A DNA stretch of 64,000 bases, taken from assembly GCA_964535735.1 (NCBI GenBank), contig CAZHTM010000009.1:1-64000 (forward strand), read 5' to 3'. The position numbers were made by a program, and so were the translations under genes. This document shows positions 26,993-36,742 of the stretch, piece by piece. The stretch is from J089 sp964535735 (GTDB taxonomy: Bacteria; Fidelibacterota; Marinisomatia; Marinisomatales; J089). The number at the start of each line of letters is the position of its first letter. Position 1 is the first letter of the stretch. Below the pieces are notes generated by a model that was not told where the DNA came from, made no database searches, and was given only the letters and a program-made list of their open reading frames with translations.

Positions 26993-27198
26993 GTGTTCTC
27001 CTGTTGCGTTATTCTAAGTGTTTCCTGAATATCATTAAAGTGGTTTTTGTCCTCGAACGAGGCAAAATAGAACCTTTTAGGAATTAAATGCAAAATAAAA
27101 TATCCACCGCCATAGATTCCGATTTTCTCCGGTAATCAGTGCTTTCCCTCGCCCTGAACCTGTTTGGGAACAGACCCTCCGTACCTGTAATTTTCTCC

Positions 27199-28485
27199 AT
27201 GAAACGATCCTTTCACTTATTACGAAATCCCACCTTCACCCGGTTTTTCGCCGGGAATGCCATCTCTTTGATTGGTTGGGGCTTTAATTTTATCGCAGCA
27301 AGTTGGATTGTTTTAGACATGACCGGCTCCAAGTTGGCGGTGGGGAAAATGGTAGCCGTTTCCACACTTCCGGGACTTATTATCGCCCTGGGCGCTGGAA
27401 CGATAATTGATCGAGTGAATCGAAAGCATCTACTAGTCGTTTTGGATATTTTTCGAGGACTCGCAGTAGCGGCTATACCAATTTTATTCTGGCTAGACCA
27501 TTTTCATCTCTGGCAACTTTATGTCATGAATTTTTTCATTGGGATTGGAAGCGCCATTTTCTGGTCTGCAGCGGCGGCCTTTACCCAAGAACTGGTTTCC
27601 GAACGGGATTTCATGTCAGCCAACTCACTGTTGTCCGCTAGTTATCAATCTGGCGCCTTGTTAGGATCGGCGTTAGGCGGTCTGGTGGTGCATGCTTGGG
27701 GTGGACAAACGGCTCTCGCGTTGGATGCTTTCACGTATTTTATCTCCGCCGGTTTAATCGGCACGGCCCATCATAAAAGTCGGTTGAAACAAGAAGAACC
27801 TGAATCCATGTGGACCATGTTTCTGGGCGGATTGCGGTTTGCTAAACGAAATAAGCTTATCTTTTTCTACGGTATCACGGCTGTTATGGCCGATGTGGCT
27901 ATTTGGGGTAGCTTGGCGGTGCTTACCCTGGCCATCTCTGTTGACCTCCTGAATCTGGGCGCTCGTGGATTCGGTTTATTAGATGGAGCCTATGGCGTGG
28001 GCGCACTTTTATCTACGTTAGTGGCTATAGGTTTTGCGGAACGATTTAAGCGACAAAATTTTCTTTTCAGCTCCTATGCTCTGGCGGCAGTGATGTGCAG
28101 CCTCTTGCCCTTTGCTCCCAGTTTACTTCCGGCAATGGTTCTGTACTTCTTCATCGGTCTTCCAAATAATTCCGCCAGAATTATCACCCGAACTATTCTA
28201 ATGGAGCATATTCCCAATTCGGTCATGGGCCGGGCGCAAACTATATTAGGAGTGGTAACGCGACTTCTAGTGATATCCAGTACCCTCTTAGCAGGATGGT
28301 TGGCCGAAACGATTACCGTCACGTTTAGTTTGGAGGTGACCGCAGTTTTCTTTTGGATCAGTTTTATGGGCGTATTTATTACATTCCGACTCCGCCCAGA
28401 ATTCTTCGGTGGAATAAAGCCGGAAACTTTGGACCACATGGAACCCGGCCTCCCGGAATACCTTTCCCAGCATCCGTCCGATTGA
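27199..28485 (+). CDS. MFS transporter (EntS-like exporter)
   Basis: 428 residues from ATG 27199, giving MKRSFHLLRNPTFTRFFAGNAISLIGWGF. An in-frame start 20 codons upstream has no support. There are about 12 hydrophobic helices; the loop 2-3 motif is GAGTIIDRVNRKHLLVVLD, matching the MFS G-x-x-x-D-R-x-x-R/K pattern. QELVSERDFMSANSLLSASYQSGALLGSALGG is typical of the EntS/MFS_3 group of drug or siderophore exporters. The C-terminal FGGIKPETLD tail is cytoplasmic. The 206 bases before it contain no other recognisable feature. The substrate is unknown. Confidence 0.88.
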   Translation: MKRSFHLLRNPTFTRFFAGNAISLIGWGFNFIAASWIVLDMTGSKLAVGKMVAVSTLPGLIIALGAGTIIDRVNRKHLLVVLDIFRGLAVAAIPILFWLDHFHLWQLYVMNFFIGIGSAIFWSAAAAFTQELVSERDFMSANSLLSASYQSGALLGSALGGLVVHAWGGQTALALDAFTYFISAGLIGTAHHKSRLKQEEPESMWTMFLGGLRFAKRNKLIFFYGITAVMADVAIWGSLAVLTLAISVDLLNLGARGFGLLDGAYGVGALLSTLVAIGFAERFKRQNFLFSSYALAAVMCSLLPFAPSLLPAMVLYFFIGLPNNSARIITRTILMEHIPNSVMGRAQTILGVVTRLLVISSTLLAGWLAETITVTFSLEVTAVFFWISFMGVFITFRLRPEFFGGIKPETLDHMEPGLPEYLSQHPSD

Positions 28486-28602
28486 TTGGGAATGCCCCTA
28501 ATTGGATTCCCTGGAACCGAGATGAAAATTCCGTGTTTGAGAAGGACGAATCGAAGTAACTTAATTCTCTTGATTCAAGGACAAATCACCAAGGAAAAAC
28601 CC

Positions 28603-31386
28603 ATGAAACACTTCTCCTCGATTATGTGGGCCGTACTTTTTTTGGTTTCGGCCTGTACAGTAAAGGATAAAGGAATTATGAATACAGTAAATGAAACAGG
28701 CCCGGCTGAAAACGCCTTTGAATTTGTGAAATCTTCCGGCGGAATTGATGAATATCGTTTAAAATCTAATGATCTTTCCGTTTTGCTCATGGAAGATCAT
28801 TCCGCCCCGGTCGTTACCTTTATGGTCACCTATCATGTGGGATCGCGTAACGAGGCGGTCGGTTACACCGGCTCCACCCATATTCTGGAGCACATGATGT
28901 TTAAAGGATCGAAGAATTTCAACAAAGAAAATGGCAAACCTATCTGGACCGTTCTTCAGGATGTAGGGGCACAGATCAACGCCTCAACCTGGATGGATCG
29001 AACCAATTATTTTGAACTTCTTCCCAGCGAACATCTGGAACGAGCAATTGCTATTGAAGCCGACCGCATGCGGAACGCTCTGATTCGCGATGAAGATCGC
29101 CAGCCAGAAATGACGGTCGTGAGAAATGAGTTTGAGCGGGGGGAAAACAGCCCCTATCAAGCTTTGGATAAACTCATCTGGGCCACCGCTTACCAAGCTC
29201 ACCCTTATCACCATTCCACGATCGGGTGGCGGTCAGATATTGAAAACGTCCCCACCGAGCGGTTAAAGGAATTCTATGACACATTTTACTGGCCCAACAA
29301 TGCCACGGTAACCATCATTGGTGATTTTCAAAAAGCAAACGCTTTTCAACTGATCCGGAAATACTTCGGCCAGTATCCTCGCAGTCCTCATGAAATCCCC
29401 GTCATGTATACCACCGAACCCAAACAAGAAGGTCCCCGTCGTGTGGTGATCAAACGCACTGGTGAAGCGGGCATTATTGGCATTGCCCATAAAACCCCAG
29501 AAGGTTTACACGAAGATATGTATGCTTTGCAGGTATTGTCCCGGATCCTAAACGGGGGTAAATCCAGCCGATTTTACCGGAAAATCGTTGACAAAGGTCT
29601 GGCCACCAGCGTTTACGTAGACGATCACCCCTTCCATGATAATGGTCTTTTCATTACTTACGTCTTTCTTACACCGGGAACCGATGCAGAAACTGTGGAA
29701 AAAATTGTGCTTGATGAATATGCCAATATTCAGGAAAACGGTGTGACCGAAGATGAAGTATCCAAGGCCGTCGCCCAGATTCGTGCAGACGAAGCCTTCA
29801 GCCGGGATGGAAGTTATTCTATTGCCTCCAGTCTGAATGAAGCAATCGCCTCTGGGGATTGGACCTATTACACTACCTTCCTGGATCGAATGAAAGAGGT
29901 AACCACTGCCGATGTTCAACGGGTGGCAAAAACGTACCTCGTGGATGATCAGAGCACTACGGGGATATTCATCCCTGAAACAAGTAACGGTTCGGGAACG
30001 GAAATGAGTGAGTCACAGGGTTCCAGCGCTCATCAGCCCTATTACTGGCGGTCTGAGGGAGCAACGTCCAATATTCCGGCAGCAACCAGCGGCGCCAAAT
30101 TGGCTACCCAGATTACAGAAACAACTCCACTTGACGGACTGCGACTCTTCACCTTGAATTCCGGTGTCAAGGATGTGGTAACCATTAAAGGAAGTTTGTT
30201 GGGTGGAGACGAATTCAGTCCGGATGATAATCCCATGCTGGCAGACTTGACTGCATCCATGCTGGATCAAGGTACTCGTTCTAAAACTAAATTTGAAATC
30301 AGCGAACAATTGGAGTCTGTGGGCGCAGAACTGAGCTTCAGCAGTGGAAATTACCGGGTCAATTTTAACGTCCGATGCTTGAAGGAAAATGTCCCCCTGG
30401 TCCTGTCTCTTTTGGCGGAACAGTTGCGCGAACCAGCCTTTAATGAAGAGGACTTGGCTTCTGTAAAAAAACGGCTGATCGGTTCCCTTCGCCGGGCGAA
30501 AGAAAGCACCCGCAACCAGGCCTCTACGGCGTTTTCTCAAATTCTTTATCCCGAAGACCACCCCAACTATAAACTGAGCACAGAAGACGCTATTGCCGCC
30601 GTCGAAAAGACCACAGCAAATGAATTGCGAGCCTTTCATGAGGCCAATTATGGTTTGGGCAGTTTAATCATCACAGCTGTTGGCGATGTGAACGCCGATG
30701 AATTTTCCAAGGAAGTGGCCCGGGTCTTCGATGGTTGGAAAACCTCACCATTGACGCTTGAGAAAGACTCCCACCAGGCCAATCCCAATCACGCTCAGGA
30801 AAAGTATGTAACCATCAAGGATAAAACCAGTGTAGACATGTATTTGGGTCAAGCGGTGGGGATTGATCGTAATCATCCCGATTATTACCCGTTGATGTTT
30901 GGTGTTTATGTCCTAGGCGGAAATTTCTCCGCACGGCTCATGTCCACCGTCCGGGATCAGCAGGGATTGACGTATGGCACGTACAGTACTGTGGCAGGAG
31001 TAGATTTCGGTAACGATGGATATTGGTTCGCCTGGGGTACCTTTGCTCCCAGCTTGTTGGAAAAAGGCCGTGACGCCATCAAAGAGCAAATCCGACTATG
31101 GGTGGAAAACGGAATCACACCTGAGGAACTGGACGCAAAGAAAAACACCATCACCGGATCGTATAAAGTGGGTTTGGCTACTACCAGTGGGTTGGCCGGT
31201 CAAATTCTTACGAATGCGGAACGGGGTCGGGATATCACCTATCTGGATGAATATCCGGAGATTATCAATTCTTTGACCCTGGACCAGGTGAATAACGCCA
31301 TTAAAAAGTACATTGATCTGGACAATCTGATCATCGTCGCTGCCGGTTCCATAGATGATCAGGGTCAACCCCTAGAGGATAAATAG
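28603..31386 (+). CDS. M16-family zinc peptidase, lipoprotein
   Basis: 927 residues from ATG 28603, preceded by AAGGAAAA. The longer frame back to 28486 lacks a signal sequence. MKHFSSIMWAVLFLVSAC carries a lipobox. The inverted zinc motif HxxEH is His93-Ile-Leu-Glu96-His97 (GSTHILEHMMFKG), with the third ligand Glu expected in the VVRNEFERGENSP helix. The second half (from about 500) is an inactive-type M16 domain with YGTYS and FAWGTFAPS strings. This is the two-domain pitrilysin-like architecture in one chain. It is predicted to degrade peptides at the envelope. Confidence 0.92.
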   Translation: MKHFSSIMWAVLFLVSACTVKDKGIMNTVNETGPAENAFEFVKSSGGIDEYRLKSNDLSVLLMEDHSAPVVTFMVTYHVGSRNEAVGYTGSTHILEHMMFKGSKNFNKENGKPIWTVLQDVGAQINASTWMDRTNYFELLPSEHLERAIAIEADRMRNALIRDEDRQPEMTVVRNEFERGENSPYQALDKLIWATAYQAHPYHHSTIGWRSDIENVPTERLKEFYDTFYWPNNATVTIIGDFQKANAFQLIRKYFGQYPRSPHEIPVMYTTEPKQEGPRRVVIKRTGEAGIIGIAHKTPEGLHEDMYALQVLSRILNGGKSSRFYRKIVDKGLATSVYVDDHPFHDNGLFITYVFLTPGTDAETVEKIVLDEYANIQENGVTEDEVSKAVAQIRADEAFSRDGSYSIASSLNEAIASGDWTYYTTFLDRMKEVTTADVQRVAKTYLVDDQSTTGIFIPETSNGSGTEMSESQGSSAHQPYYWRSEGATSNIPAATSGAKLATQITETTPLDGLRLFTLNSGVKDVVTIKGSLLGGDEFSPDDNPMLADLTASMLDQGTRSKTKFEISEQLESVGAELSFSSGNYRVNFNVRCLKENVPLVLSLLAEQLREPAFNEEDLASVKKRLIGSLRRAKESTRNQASTAFSQILYPEDHPNYKLSTEDAIAAVEKTTANELRAFHEANYGLGSLIITAVGDVNADEFSKEVARVFDGWKTSPLTLEKDSHQANPNHAQEKYVTIKDKTSVDMYLGQAVGIDRNHPDYYPLMFGVYVLGGNFSARLMSTVRDQQGLTYGTYSTVAGVDFGNDGYWFAWGTFAPSLLEKGRDAIKEQIRLWVENGITPEELDAKKNTITGSYKVGLATTSGLAGQILTNAERGRDITYLDEYPEIINSLTLDQVNNAIKKYIDLDNLIIVAAGSIDDQGQPLEDK

Positions 31387-31411
31387 TCTCACTTCATGAA
31401 TCGTAATCTCA

Positions 31412-31447
31412 ACAGAGGGTTCGTTCTTTAGCGGACCCTCTGTCATT
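31412..31447 (+). terminator. hairpin after the M16 gene
   Basis: ACAGAGGGT (31412-31420), a 14-nt loop containing a CG..CG extension, then ACCCTCTGT (31435-31443) followed by CATTTT. The stem is strong but the T-run is short. It ends only 6 bases before the start of the next gene. Confidence 0.6.
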
Positions 31448-31449
31448 TT

Positions 31450-31917
31450 ATGGACGTTATTGCCATTGCCGCCATCACCTTGGATGGGTTTATCGCTCGC
31501 ACCGAGCGGGAGGTCATTGAATGGTCCCGGGATTTGGCGCTGTTTAAATCCCAAACGCTGGGATACCCGGTTATCATAGGTTCCCACACCTGGGATACCC
31601 TGGCTGTTGATTTAACAGGTCGCTCCTGCATCGTGGTACATAGAGACGACGACCCCCAACAAATTTTAAAGGCGTTAGATACAGAAAAATGCTTTATTAT
31701 CGGCGGGGGACGTACCTACACCCGGTTCGCACCCTACCTTACTCATCTATATCTTACCCCGCATCCCCTTTTATTTGGGTCCGGGATTCCATTGTTTCCG
31801 GGACTTAAACGTCAACCGCAGTTAACTTTGGAAACCATGATTCCGATCCGTCCAAAAGAGGGAATTTATCAATTTCAGTTCAGCGTCAATTATGGTGATA
31901 ATCATCACACACACTAA
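31450..31917 (+). CDS. RibD C-terminal/dihydrofolate reductase-fold protein
   Basis: 155 residues beginning MDVIAIAAITLDGFIARTE, the first strand of the DHFR/RibD reductase fold. It continues with the NADPH-region string YPVIIGSHTWDTL and IGGGRTYTRFAPYLTHLYLTPHPLLFGSGIPLFP. It resembles the many stand-alone DHFR-family proteins of unknown substrate rather than FolA; the classical folate-binding Asp/Glu context is replaced by TLDGFIAR. No Shine-Dalgarno sequence is visible because a hairpin ends just before the ATG. Confidence 0.75.
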   Translation: MDVIAIAAITLDGFIARTEREVIEWSRDLALFKSQTLGYPVIIGSHTWDTLAVDLTGRSCIVVHRDDDPQQILKALDTEKCFIIGGGRTYTRFAPYLTHLYLTPHPLLFGSGIPLFPGLKRQPQLTLETMIPIRPKEGIYQFQFSVNYGDNHHTH

Positions 31918-31948
31918 TTTCTAATGGGTATAATTTTTATCTTATATT

Positions 31949-32770
31949 TTATGGTTTCCGCTGACATTTTGGGCACAGGTGGGTTCCACGCTGGGCTACC
32001 CGGATTTTCTGAATAGCCGTTCCACATCGATTACATGGTTTGTTTTCACGCCCAAATACCTGCAAATAATTTCTAAAATTTCCCGTTTTTCCTTCCCCGA
32101 AATAGAAATTAATAATGGTGGTTCCCTGTTCCTCAATACTGGCAGCCAAAATGCGCCTTATGGCTTGGTGAAGATGGTCAACTTTACGGGGACCAATTAC
32201 AGCCGCTATCGTTTGGGGATGAATCCGTGCCGCCCAAAGGGCTTCATCCACATAAATGTTTCCCAATCCGGCCAGAAATGTTTGATCTAAAAGAAGAGGC
32301 TTAATTTGTCGATTACGATTCTGCAGCGCGCGACGCAACCAATCACGGGTAAACTCGGAAGATAGCGGCTCCGGTCCTAACGTTGCATCCCAAGCATCAA
32401 TGTCGGATATATATGTGATCCGACCAAACTTTCGATAATCTTTAAACCAGAGATCACTTCCATCTGTAAAATGAAACCGGGCTGTAAAGTGCCGAGGATT
32501 GTCTTCAGCGGACGGTGTAAACACCAAGCGCCCAGTCATCCGAAGATGGATCAGCAACATTCCTTTGTCCAGACGCCAAACAATGTATTTAGCCCTCCTG
32601 GTGATCTGTTGAATTGTTTGCCCTTGAATCCACCGATTGATCTCTTTTTCCGTTTGACCGCTAAAAAGGGAGGGACTTCCTGCTAATCTGTGAATCGATT
32701 TCAGTGTTTTACCCTCTAGTCTGGGCGCCAGTACATTCACCACGGTTTGAACTTCTGGAAGCTCGGGCAT
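31949..32770 (-). CDS. mutM: formamidopyrimidine-DNA glycosylase
   Basis: 273 residues. Mature Pro1-Glu2 (MPELPEVQTVVN) form the catalytic pair. The conserved Lys loop lies in LIHLRMTGRLVF. The H2TH region is LLLDQTFLAGLGNIYVDEALW. The C-terminal zinc finger has CNRC and CPKC (residues 248-268). It excises 8-oxoguanine and FAPY lesions from DNA. It is convergent with the RibD-like gene and divergent from the M1 peptidase. Confidence 0.96.
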   Translation of the reverse strand: MPELPEVQTVVNVLAPRLEGKTLKSIHRLAGSPSLFSGQTEKEINRWIQGQTIQQITRRAKYIVWRLDKGMLLIHLRMTGRLVFTPSAEDNPRHFTARFHFTDGSDLWFKDYRKFGRITYISDIDAWDATLGPEPLSSEFTRDWLRRALQNRNRQIKPLLLDQTFLAGLGNIYVDEALWAARIHPQTIAAVIGPRKVDHLHQAIRRILAASIEEQGTTIINFYFGEGKTGNFRNYLQVFGRENKPCNRCGTAIQKIRVAQRGTHLCPKCQRKP

Positions 32771-32849
32771 ATTGCGAATCTCTTTTCCGAATGGTTAACC
32801 TGGGTTTAAATTGATATAAATTGAATCAAAACTAATCGCTTCCCAACCC

Positions 32850-34532
32850 ATGCCCCAATTCAAATTTTTGCTTCTTTCCAGCTGTTTGCTGTCCAGTCTT
32901 TTGGGTGCCCATCAGCCTGAGCTTCCCACATCCGGCGGCCCCCTACCGCCGCTCCAATCACAATTTGATGTTCATTCCTATGAATTGAATCTAACCGTAA
33001 ACCCGGAGCAAGAAACTATTTCCGGATTTGTCACGATGGGTTTTACCGTCCAAAACGGCTCCTTGGATACCTTGCTTCTGAACCTGATCAATCGTTACAC
33101 CGTATCCAAAGTGACCATGGGCGGAGCATCATTGCCCTTTCATCATGAAAACCATTTTGTAAAAATCATACTTCCTTCTTCTCTGGAATCAGATCAGACC
33201 AGTAATGTTACTATTTACTATTCTGGATCGCCGCCCATCGCGGAAAAACCTCCGTGGAGTGGCGGATTTACCTGGAAACGGGATAGCGCCGAAAAACCGT
33301 GGATCGGTATTTCTTGCCAGGAAGAAGGAGCTAAAATCTGGTGGCCATGCAAAGACCATCCTTCTGATGAACCTGATAGTGTACGACTACACATCACTGT
33401 TCCGGAAGATCTGGTGTGTGCCAGTAACGGCGTCCTGGACAGCGTAACCACTGCTTCACCAGGGTGGAAAACCTGGCATTGGACCACGCATTACCCTATC
33501 AACGGATACGGTGTCACCCTCAACATTGGGGACTATGTCACCTATTCTCGCGAGGTTACAGGAATAGCGCCCGATCCGGTCCCTTTGGTCTATTATGTTT
33601 TAAAAGAAGATACAGCGGGAGCTGAAAAATTAATGGACCAGGCGGAAACCATGTTGAAATTTTATTCCCGCCATTTCGGCGATTATCCCTTTTATAAAGA
33701 AAAATTCGGATTGGCTGAAAGTCCCTTTTGGGGAATGGAGCATCAAACCCTTAATGCCTATGGGAATCACTATAAAAACACGGCTTTGGGGTATGATTTT
33801 CTGATGCTCCATGAAATGGGTCATGAATGGTTCGGAAATTCCATGACCGTACACGATTGGGCCGATTTCTGGCTCCATGAGGGTACCGATATTTATGCGG
33901 AAGCCATGTTTATCCGGGATCAATACGGGGAGGAGGAATACCATTCCTTTTTTCAGAAAAAAGCGCGACGGCGTATCATGAACAGAAAACCCATTGTTCC
34001 TCACCAGAATGCCACGACCAGCGAAAGCTATACTATCGATGTCTATTACAAAGCGGGCTTTGTTCTTTACATGTTGGGTCAAATAGTCGGGACTGACACC
34101 GTGGAAGCGGTGTTGAAAGAGTTGGTCACCAATCCGCGTCACACCGGACTTAACGGCGTTTCCACTGAAGATTTTATAGCGGCCATTCAGGCCAAAACCG
34201 ACCGATCTCTGGAGTCCTTTTTTCAGGCGTATCTGTTCACAGCCCAACTCCCCGTGTTAAACAAACGTATTCATCGCCATCGCAGAGAAACTCGCTTAAC
34301 CCTTTCATGGGAAACGCCTGGGCTATCTCTGCCTGTCACCGTTGAAGCGATTAGCCGGTCCGACACCACCGAATCCACGCTTTGGGTAACCGATCAACCT
34401 CAGGACGTTGTGTATCCCGGTCGGGTTCGCTTGATTATCGATCCGGATCAGCGTCTGCTGTATGCCCCTCCACACACCTGGTTCAGATGGTTGATCGACT
34501 TCTACGATTCCAAAATCAGAGGGCGATATTAA
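32850..34532 (+). CDS. secreted M1-family aminopeptidase
   Basis: 560 residues with a signal peptide (MPQFKFLLLSSCLLSSLLGA). The N-terminal beta-saddle domain covers 40-240. The catalytic domain has the exopeptidase motif GMEH (295-298, the GxMEN equivalent) and HEMGHEWFGN with zinc ligands His321, His325 and Glu344 and general base Glu322. A shortened C-terminal region ends near 560, lacking the large helical domain of PepN. It removes N-terminal residues from peptides outside the cytoplasm. The last 17 bases overlap the end of the convergent histidine kinase gene. Confidence 0.92.
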   Translation: MPQFKFLLLSSCLLSSLLGAHQPELPTSGGPLPPLQSQFDVHSYELNLTVNPEQETISGFVTMGFTVQNGSLDTLLLNLINRYTVSKVTMGGASLPFHHENHFVKIILPSSLESDQTSNVTIYYSGSPPIAEKPPWSGGFTWKRDSAEKPWIGISCQEEGAKIWWPCKDHPSDEPDSVRLHITVPEDLVCASNGVLDSVTTASPGWKTWHWTTHYPINGYGVTLNIGDYVTYSREVTGIAPDPVPLVYYVLKEDTAGAEKLMDQAETMLKFYSRHFGDYPFYKEKFGLAESPFWGMEHQTLNAYGNHYKNTALGYDFLMLHEMGHEWFGNSMTVHDWADFWLHEGTDIYAEAMFIRDQYGEEEYHSFFQKKARRRIMNRKPIVPHQNATTSESYTIDVYYKAGFVLYMLGQIVGTDTVEAVLKELVTNPRHTGLNGVSTEDFIAAIQAKTDRSLESFFQAYLFTAQLPVLNKRIHRHRRETRLTLSWETPGLSLPVTVEAISRSDTTESTLWVTDQPQDVVYPGRVRLIIDPDQRLLYAPPHTWFRWLIDFYDSKIRGRY

Positions 34533-35946
34533 TTTTAAGTTCCGTTCCTTTGCCTGGTTGTGAATCGATTTCTAAGTGACCGCCAAATAATAGCATCCGT
34601 TCTTCCATGCCCAAGAGGCCTAACCCGAGGGGGTGATTTGAATCCAGCGATGACAGATCAAACCCACGCCCATTATCCTTCAGGCTAAGTTGAATTTCTT
34701 GATTAACAACGCGGACCACGATGGAAACCTGGCTGGCAGATGCATGTTTGGCCACGTTATTGAGTCCCTCCTGAACAATCCGGAAAAGATTCAACTGTAA
34801 TTCATCCGGTAGAGAAACATCACCGATATTAAAATCAAGATCGACCTTTATTTTCGTTCGTCGTGAAAATTCCCGAGCCAGGGATTCCAAAGCAGCTTGC
34901 AATCCATGATCCTCTAATACGGTCGAACGCAACTCTCGGGAAAAATTGTGAATCTTGGTTGCAGTATGCTGGGCTATTCTTTGACAATAATCAATGCTGG
35001 TCTGTAATTCTTTATCCTCCGGCCGTTGACGCCTGAGAACTTGTAGGCTCAGATTAATGGCGGTCATGGCTTGACCAACCTCATCATGAAGTTCACGACT
35101 GATCCGCCGTCGTTCATTTTCTTGGGCGTTTAAAATGGCTGCCGACAATTTTCGTAGCACCCGCTCTCGTTCCTTCAGGGTCTCGACCAGAATTTTTAAT
35201 TCACCTTCCAATTTATTTCGAAGGGTAACATCCCGAACAATACCCTGGTATCCAGATATATTCCCATCTTCATCCAGCATTACGGTGGCCGAAATAACAC
35301 ATTCGCGCATATGTCCTGTTCGATCAACCACGGTTATATTAAAATCCGTTACCTGCCCCTTCTGTAAAACCAACTTATTTAAAGCCTCTACTTCTTCGCT
35401 AACGGGAAAAAGTTCACGGTAGTCAATATTACATATTTCATCCCGTTTGTATCCGAACAAATGCTCGGCAGCATTGTTCATATCAAAGATTTGTCCCCTC
35501 GCATCGGAGACTAAAATAGCATCCAAAGAGTATTCAAATAGTCTGCGGTATTTTTTCTGGATTTCAAGCTCCCTGGATTTAATTTCATCCGTCTTCCGTA
35601 AATGATCAAGTTGGGCTTTGTGATATTTTAATTCTTCCCGGCTTAATCGTGTAGCCACCCTAATATAAAGAAAAATTCCTCCAATAAAGATTAACACATA
35701 TAGACCAATCGCCCACCAGGATATCAACTCTGACTTTATTGCAGCAACTGGAATCGTCAGATTCACAACTCCGGTGTTGGCGGCTAACGCATGAATTGTT
35801 CGGGATTTCTGGAGAATTTCGTAAACAGAATACGGATTGTATCCGGCAATCAATTTTTGTTGATGAAAGAGGGTTGTTAGAAGTGTTGTTGGCCATCTAA
35901 AAACAGCAAAAAAGAGGATAAGGCCGTATTCCTGGAATAATTGCAT
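34516..35946 (-). CDS. PAS-containing NarL-type sensor histidine kinase
   Basis: 476 residues. An N-terminal hydrophobic segment (8-26), a short extracytoplasmic part and a second helix at 77-97 place the sensor at the inner membrane. A PAS domain (about 133-245; RLFEYSLDAILVSDARGQIFDMNNAAEHLFGY) is followed by a coiled coil. The HisKA_3 dimerisation helix ENERRRISRELHDEVGQAM has phosphoacceptor His287. The ATPase domain shows IVQEGLNNVAKHA, DNGRGFD and GLGLLGMEERM. Its ATG immediately follows the TAG of the response-regulator gene, so the two form one operon. The signal is unknown. Confidence 0.93.
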   Translation of the reverse strand: MQLFQEYGLILFFAVFRWPTTLLTTLFHQQKLIAGYNPYSVYEILQKSRTIHALAANTGVVNLTIPVAAIKSELISWWAIGLYVLIFIGGIFLYIRVATRLSREELKYHKAQLDHLRKTDEIKSRELEIQKKYRRLFEYSLDAILVSDARGQIFDMNNAAEHLFGYKRDEICNIDYRELFPVSEEVEALNKLVLQKGQVTDFNITVVDRTGHMRECVISATVMLDEDGNISGYQGIVRDVTLRNKLEGELKILVETLKERERVLRKLSAAILNAQENERRRISRELHDEVGQAMTAINLSLQVLRRQRPEDKELQTSIDYCQRIAQHTATKIHNFSRELRSTVLEDHGLQAALESLAREFSRRTKIKVDLDFNIGDVSLPDELQLNLFRIVQEGLNNVAKHASASQVSIVVRVVNQEIQLSLKDNGRGFDLSSLDSNHPLGLGLLGMEERMLLFGGHLEIDSQPGKGTELKINIAL

Positions 35947-36576
35947 CTAAAGAATATGATGCTTCACCGCATAACGCGTTAAACTAGCGATGTCGTGCAA
36001 TCCTAATTTTTTCATGAGTCGTTGACGATGGGAATCCACGGTTTTAAAGCTTAAACATAATTCCCGAGCAATTTCCCGACCGGTTTTACCGTTGGCAATG
36101 AGTTTCAGGATTTCCATTTCCCGTACACTCAAAGTTGTATTTTTTTCCTGGGAGCGATTGAGTTCTGAGATTAACTCCGGGCTAATAAATTCTTTACCTG
36201 AACACACAACCCTGACCGCTTCTAATAGGGTTCCCGCTGCCGATTGTTTGATCAAATATCCGGTTGCCCCAGCCTTGAGGGCTTGTTTTACGTATACCGG
36301 ATCGGAATACATGGATAACATAAGAATTCTTATGCTCCGGCTGAACGATTTGATCTTACGAGCGGCTTCGATTCCACTCAATTCGGGCATGTTGACATCC
36401 ATAATCATGACATCAGGCCTCCAGGTGTATGCCAGATATACCGCTTCCTGACCGTTAGCGGCCTGAGCTACTACCTGGAAATCCGGTTCGGAAGTGAGCA
36501 ACGCCCGTAACCCGTCCCTAACAATGGCATGATCATCTGCCAAAATAATACGCACAATACGCGAATTTTTATCCAT
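35947..36576 (-). CDS. NarL/FixJ-type response regulator
   Basis: 209 residues. The receiver domain has acidic Asp14-Asp15, phosphoacceptor Asp60 in VMIMDVNMPELSG and the Lys in GATGYLIKQS. The LuxR-type helix-turn-helix at 145-205 reads LSVREMEILKLIANGKTGREIARELCLSFKTVDSHRQRLMKKLGL. Upstream (36577-36620) two related AGGGTGTAAAT / AGGGTATTTACCC sequences could be autoregulatory sites. The partner kinase follows directly. Target genes are unknown; the neighbouring Ig-repeat surface locus is a plausible but unproven target. Confidence 0.94.
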   Translation of the reverse strand: MDKNSRIVRIILADDHAIVRDGLRALLTSEPDFQVVAQAANGQEAVYLAYTWRPDVMIMDVNMPELSGIEAARKIKSFSRSIRILMLSMYSDPVYVKQALKAGATGYLIKQSAAGTLLEAVRVVCSGKEFISPELISELNRSQEKNTTLSVREMEILKLIANGKTGREIARELCLSFKTVDSHRQRLMKKLGLHDIASLTRYAVKHHIL

Positions 36577-36711
36577 AAATAGGGTGTAAATATTTTTTCG
36601 AAAATTAGGGTATTTACCCGATTGACAAGTCCTTTTTAAGGTCCGAATTTACCACTGTATCTTATATCGTTTAGTTACACCTATGACATCTAGCTTGAGG
36701 GTTACGTGTAG

Positions 36712-36742
36712 GAGGCCGTTTTTCGGAACGGCCTCTTTTTTT
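36712..36742 (+). terminator. plus-strand-oriented hairpin with T-tract
   Basis: GAGGCCGTT, a 6-nt loop, AACGGCCTC, then seven T. The T-tract lies on the plus strand only, although no annotated plus-strand gene runs into it; the last plus-strand gene ends at 34532. It also lies directly after the stop of the minus-strand barrel gene, where it lacks a T-run. Confidence 0.65.

Noticed and set aside
30013..30639. 208-codon minus-strand frame opposite the M16 gene
   Set aside because: It lies wholly within the conserved peptidase gene and has no independent support.
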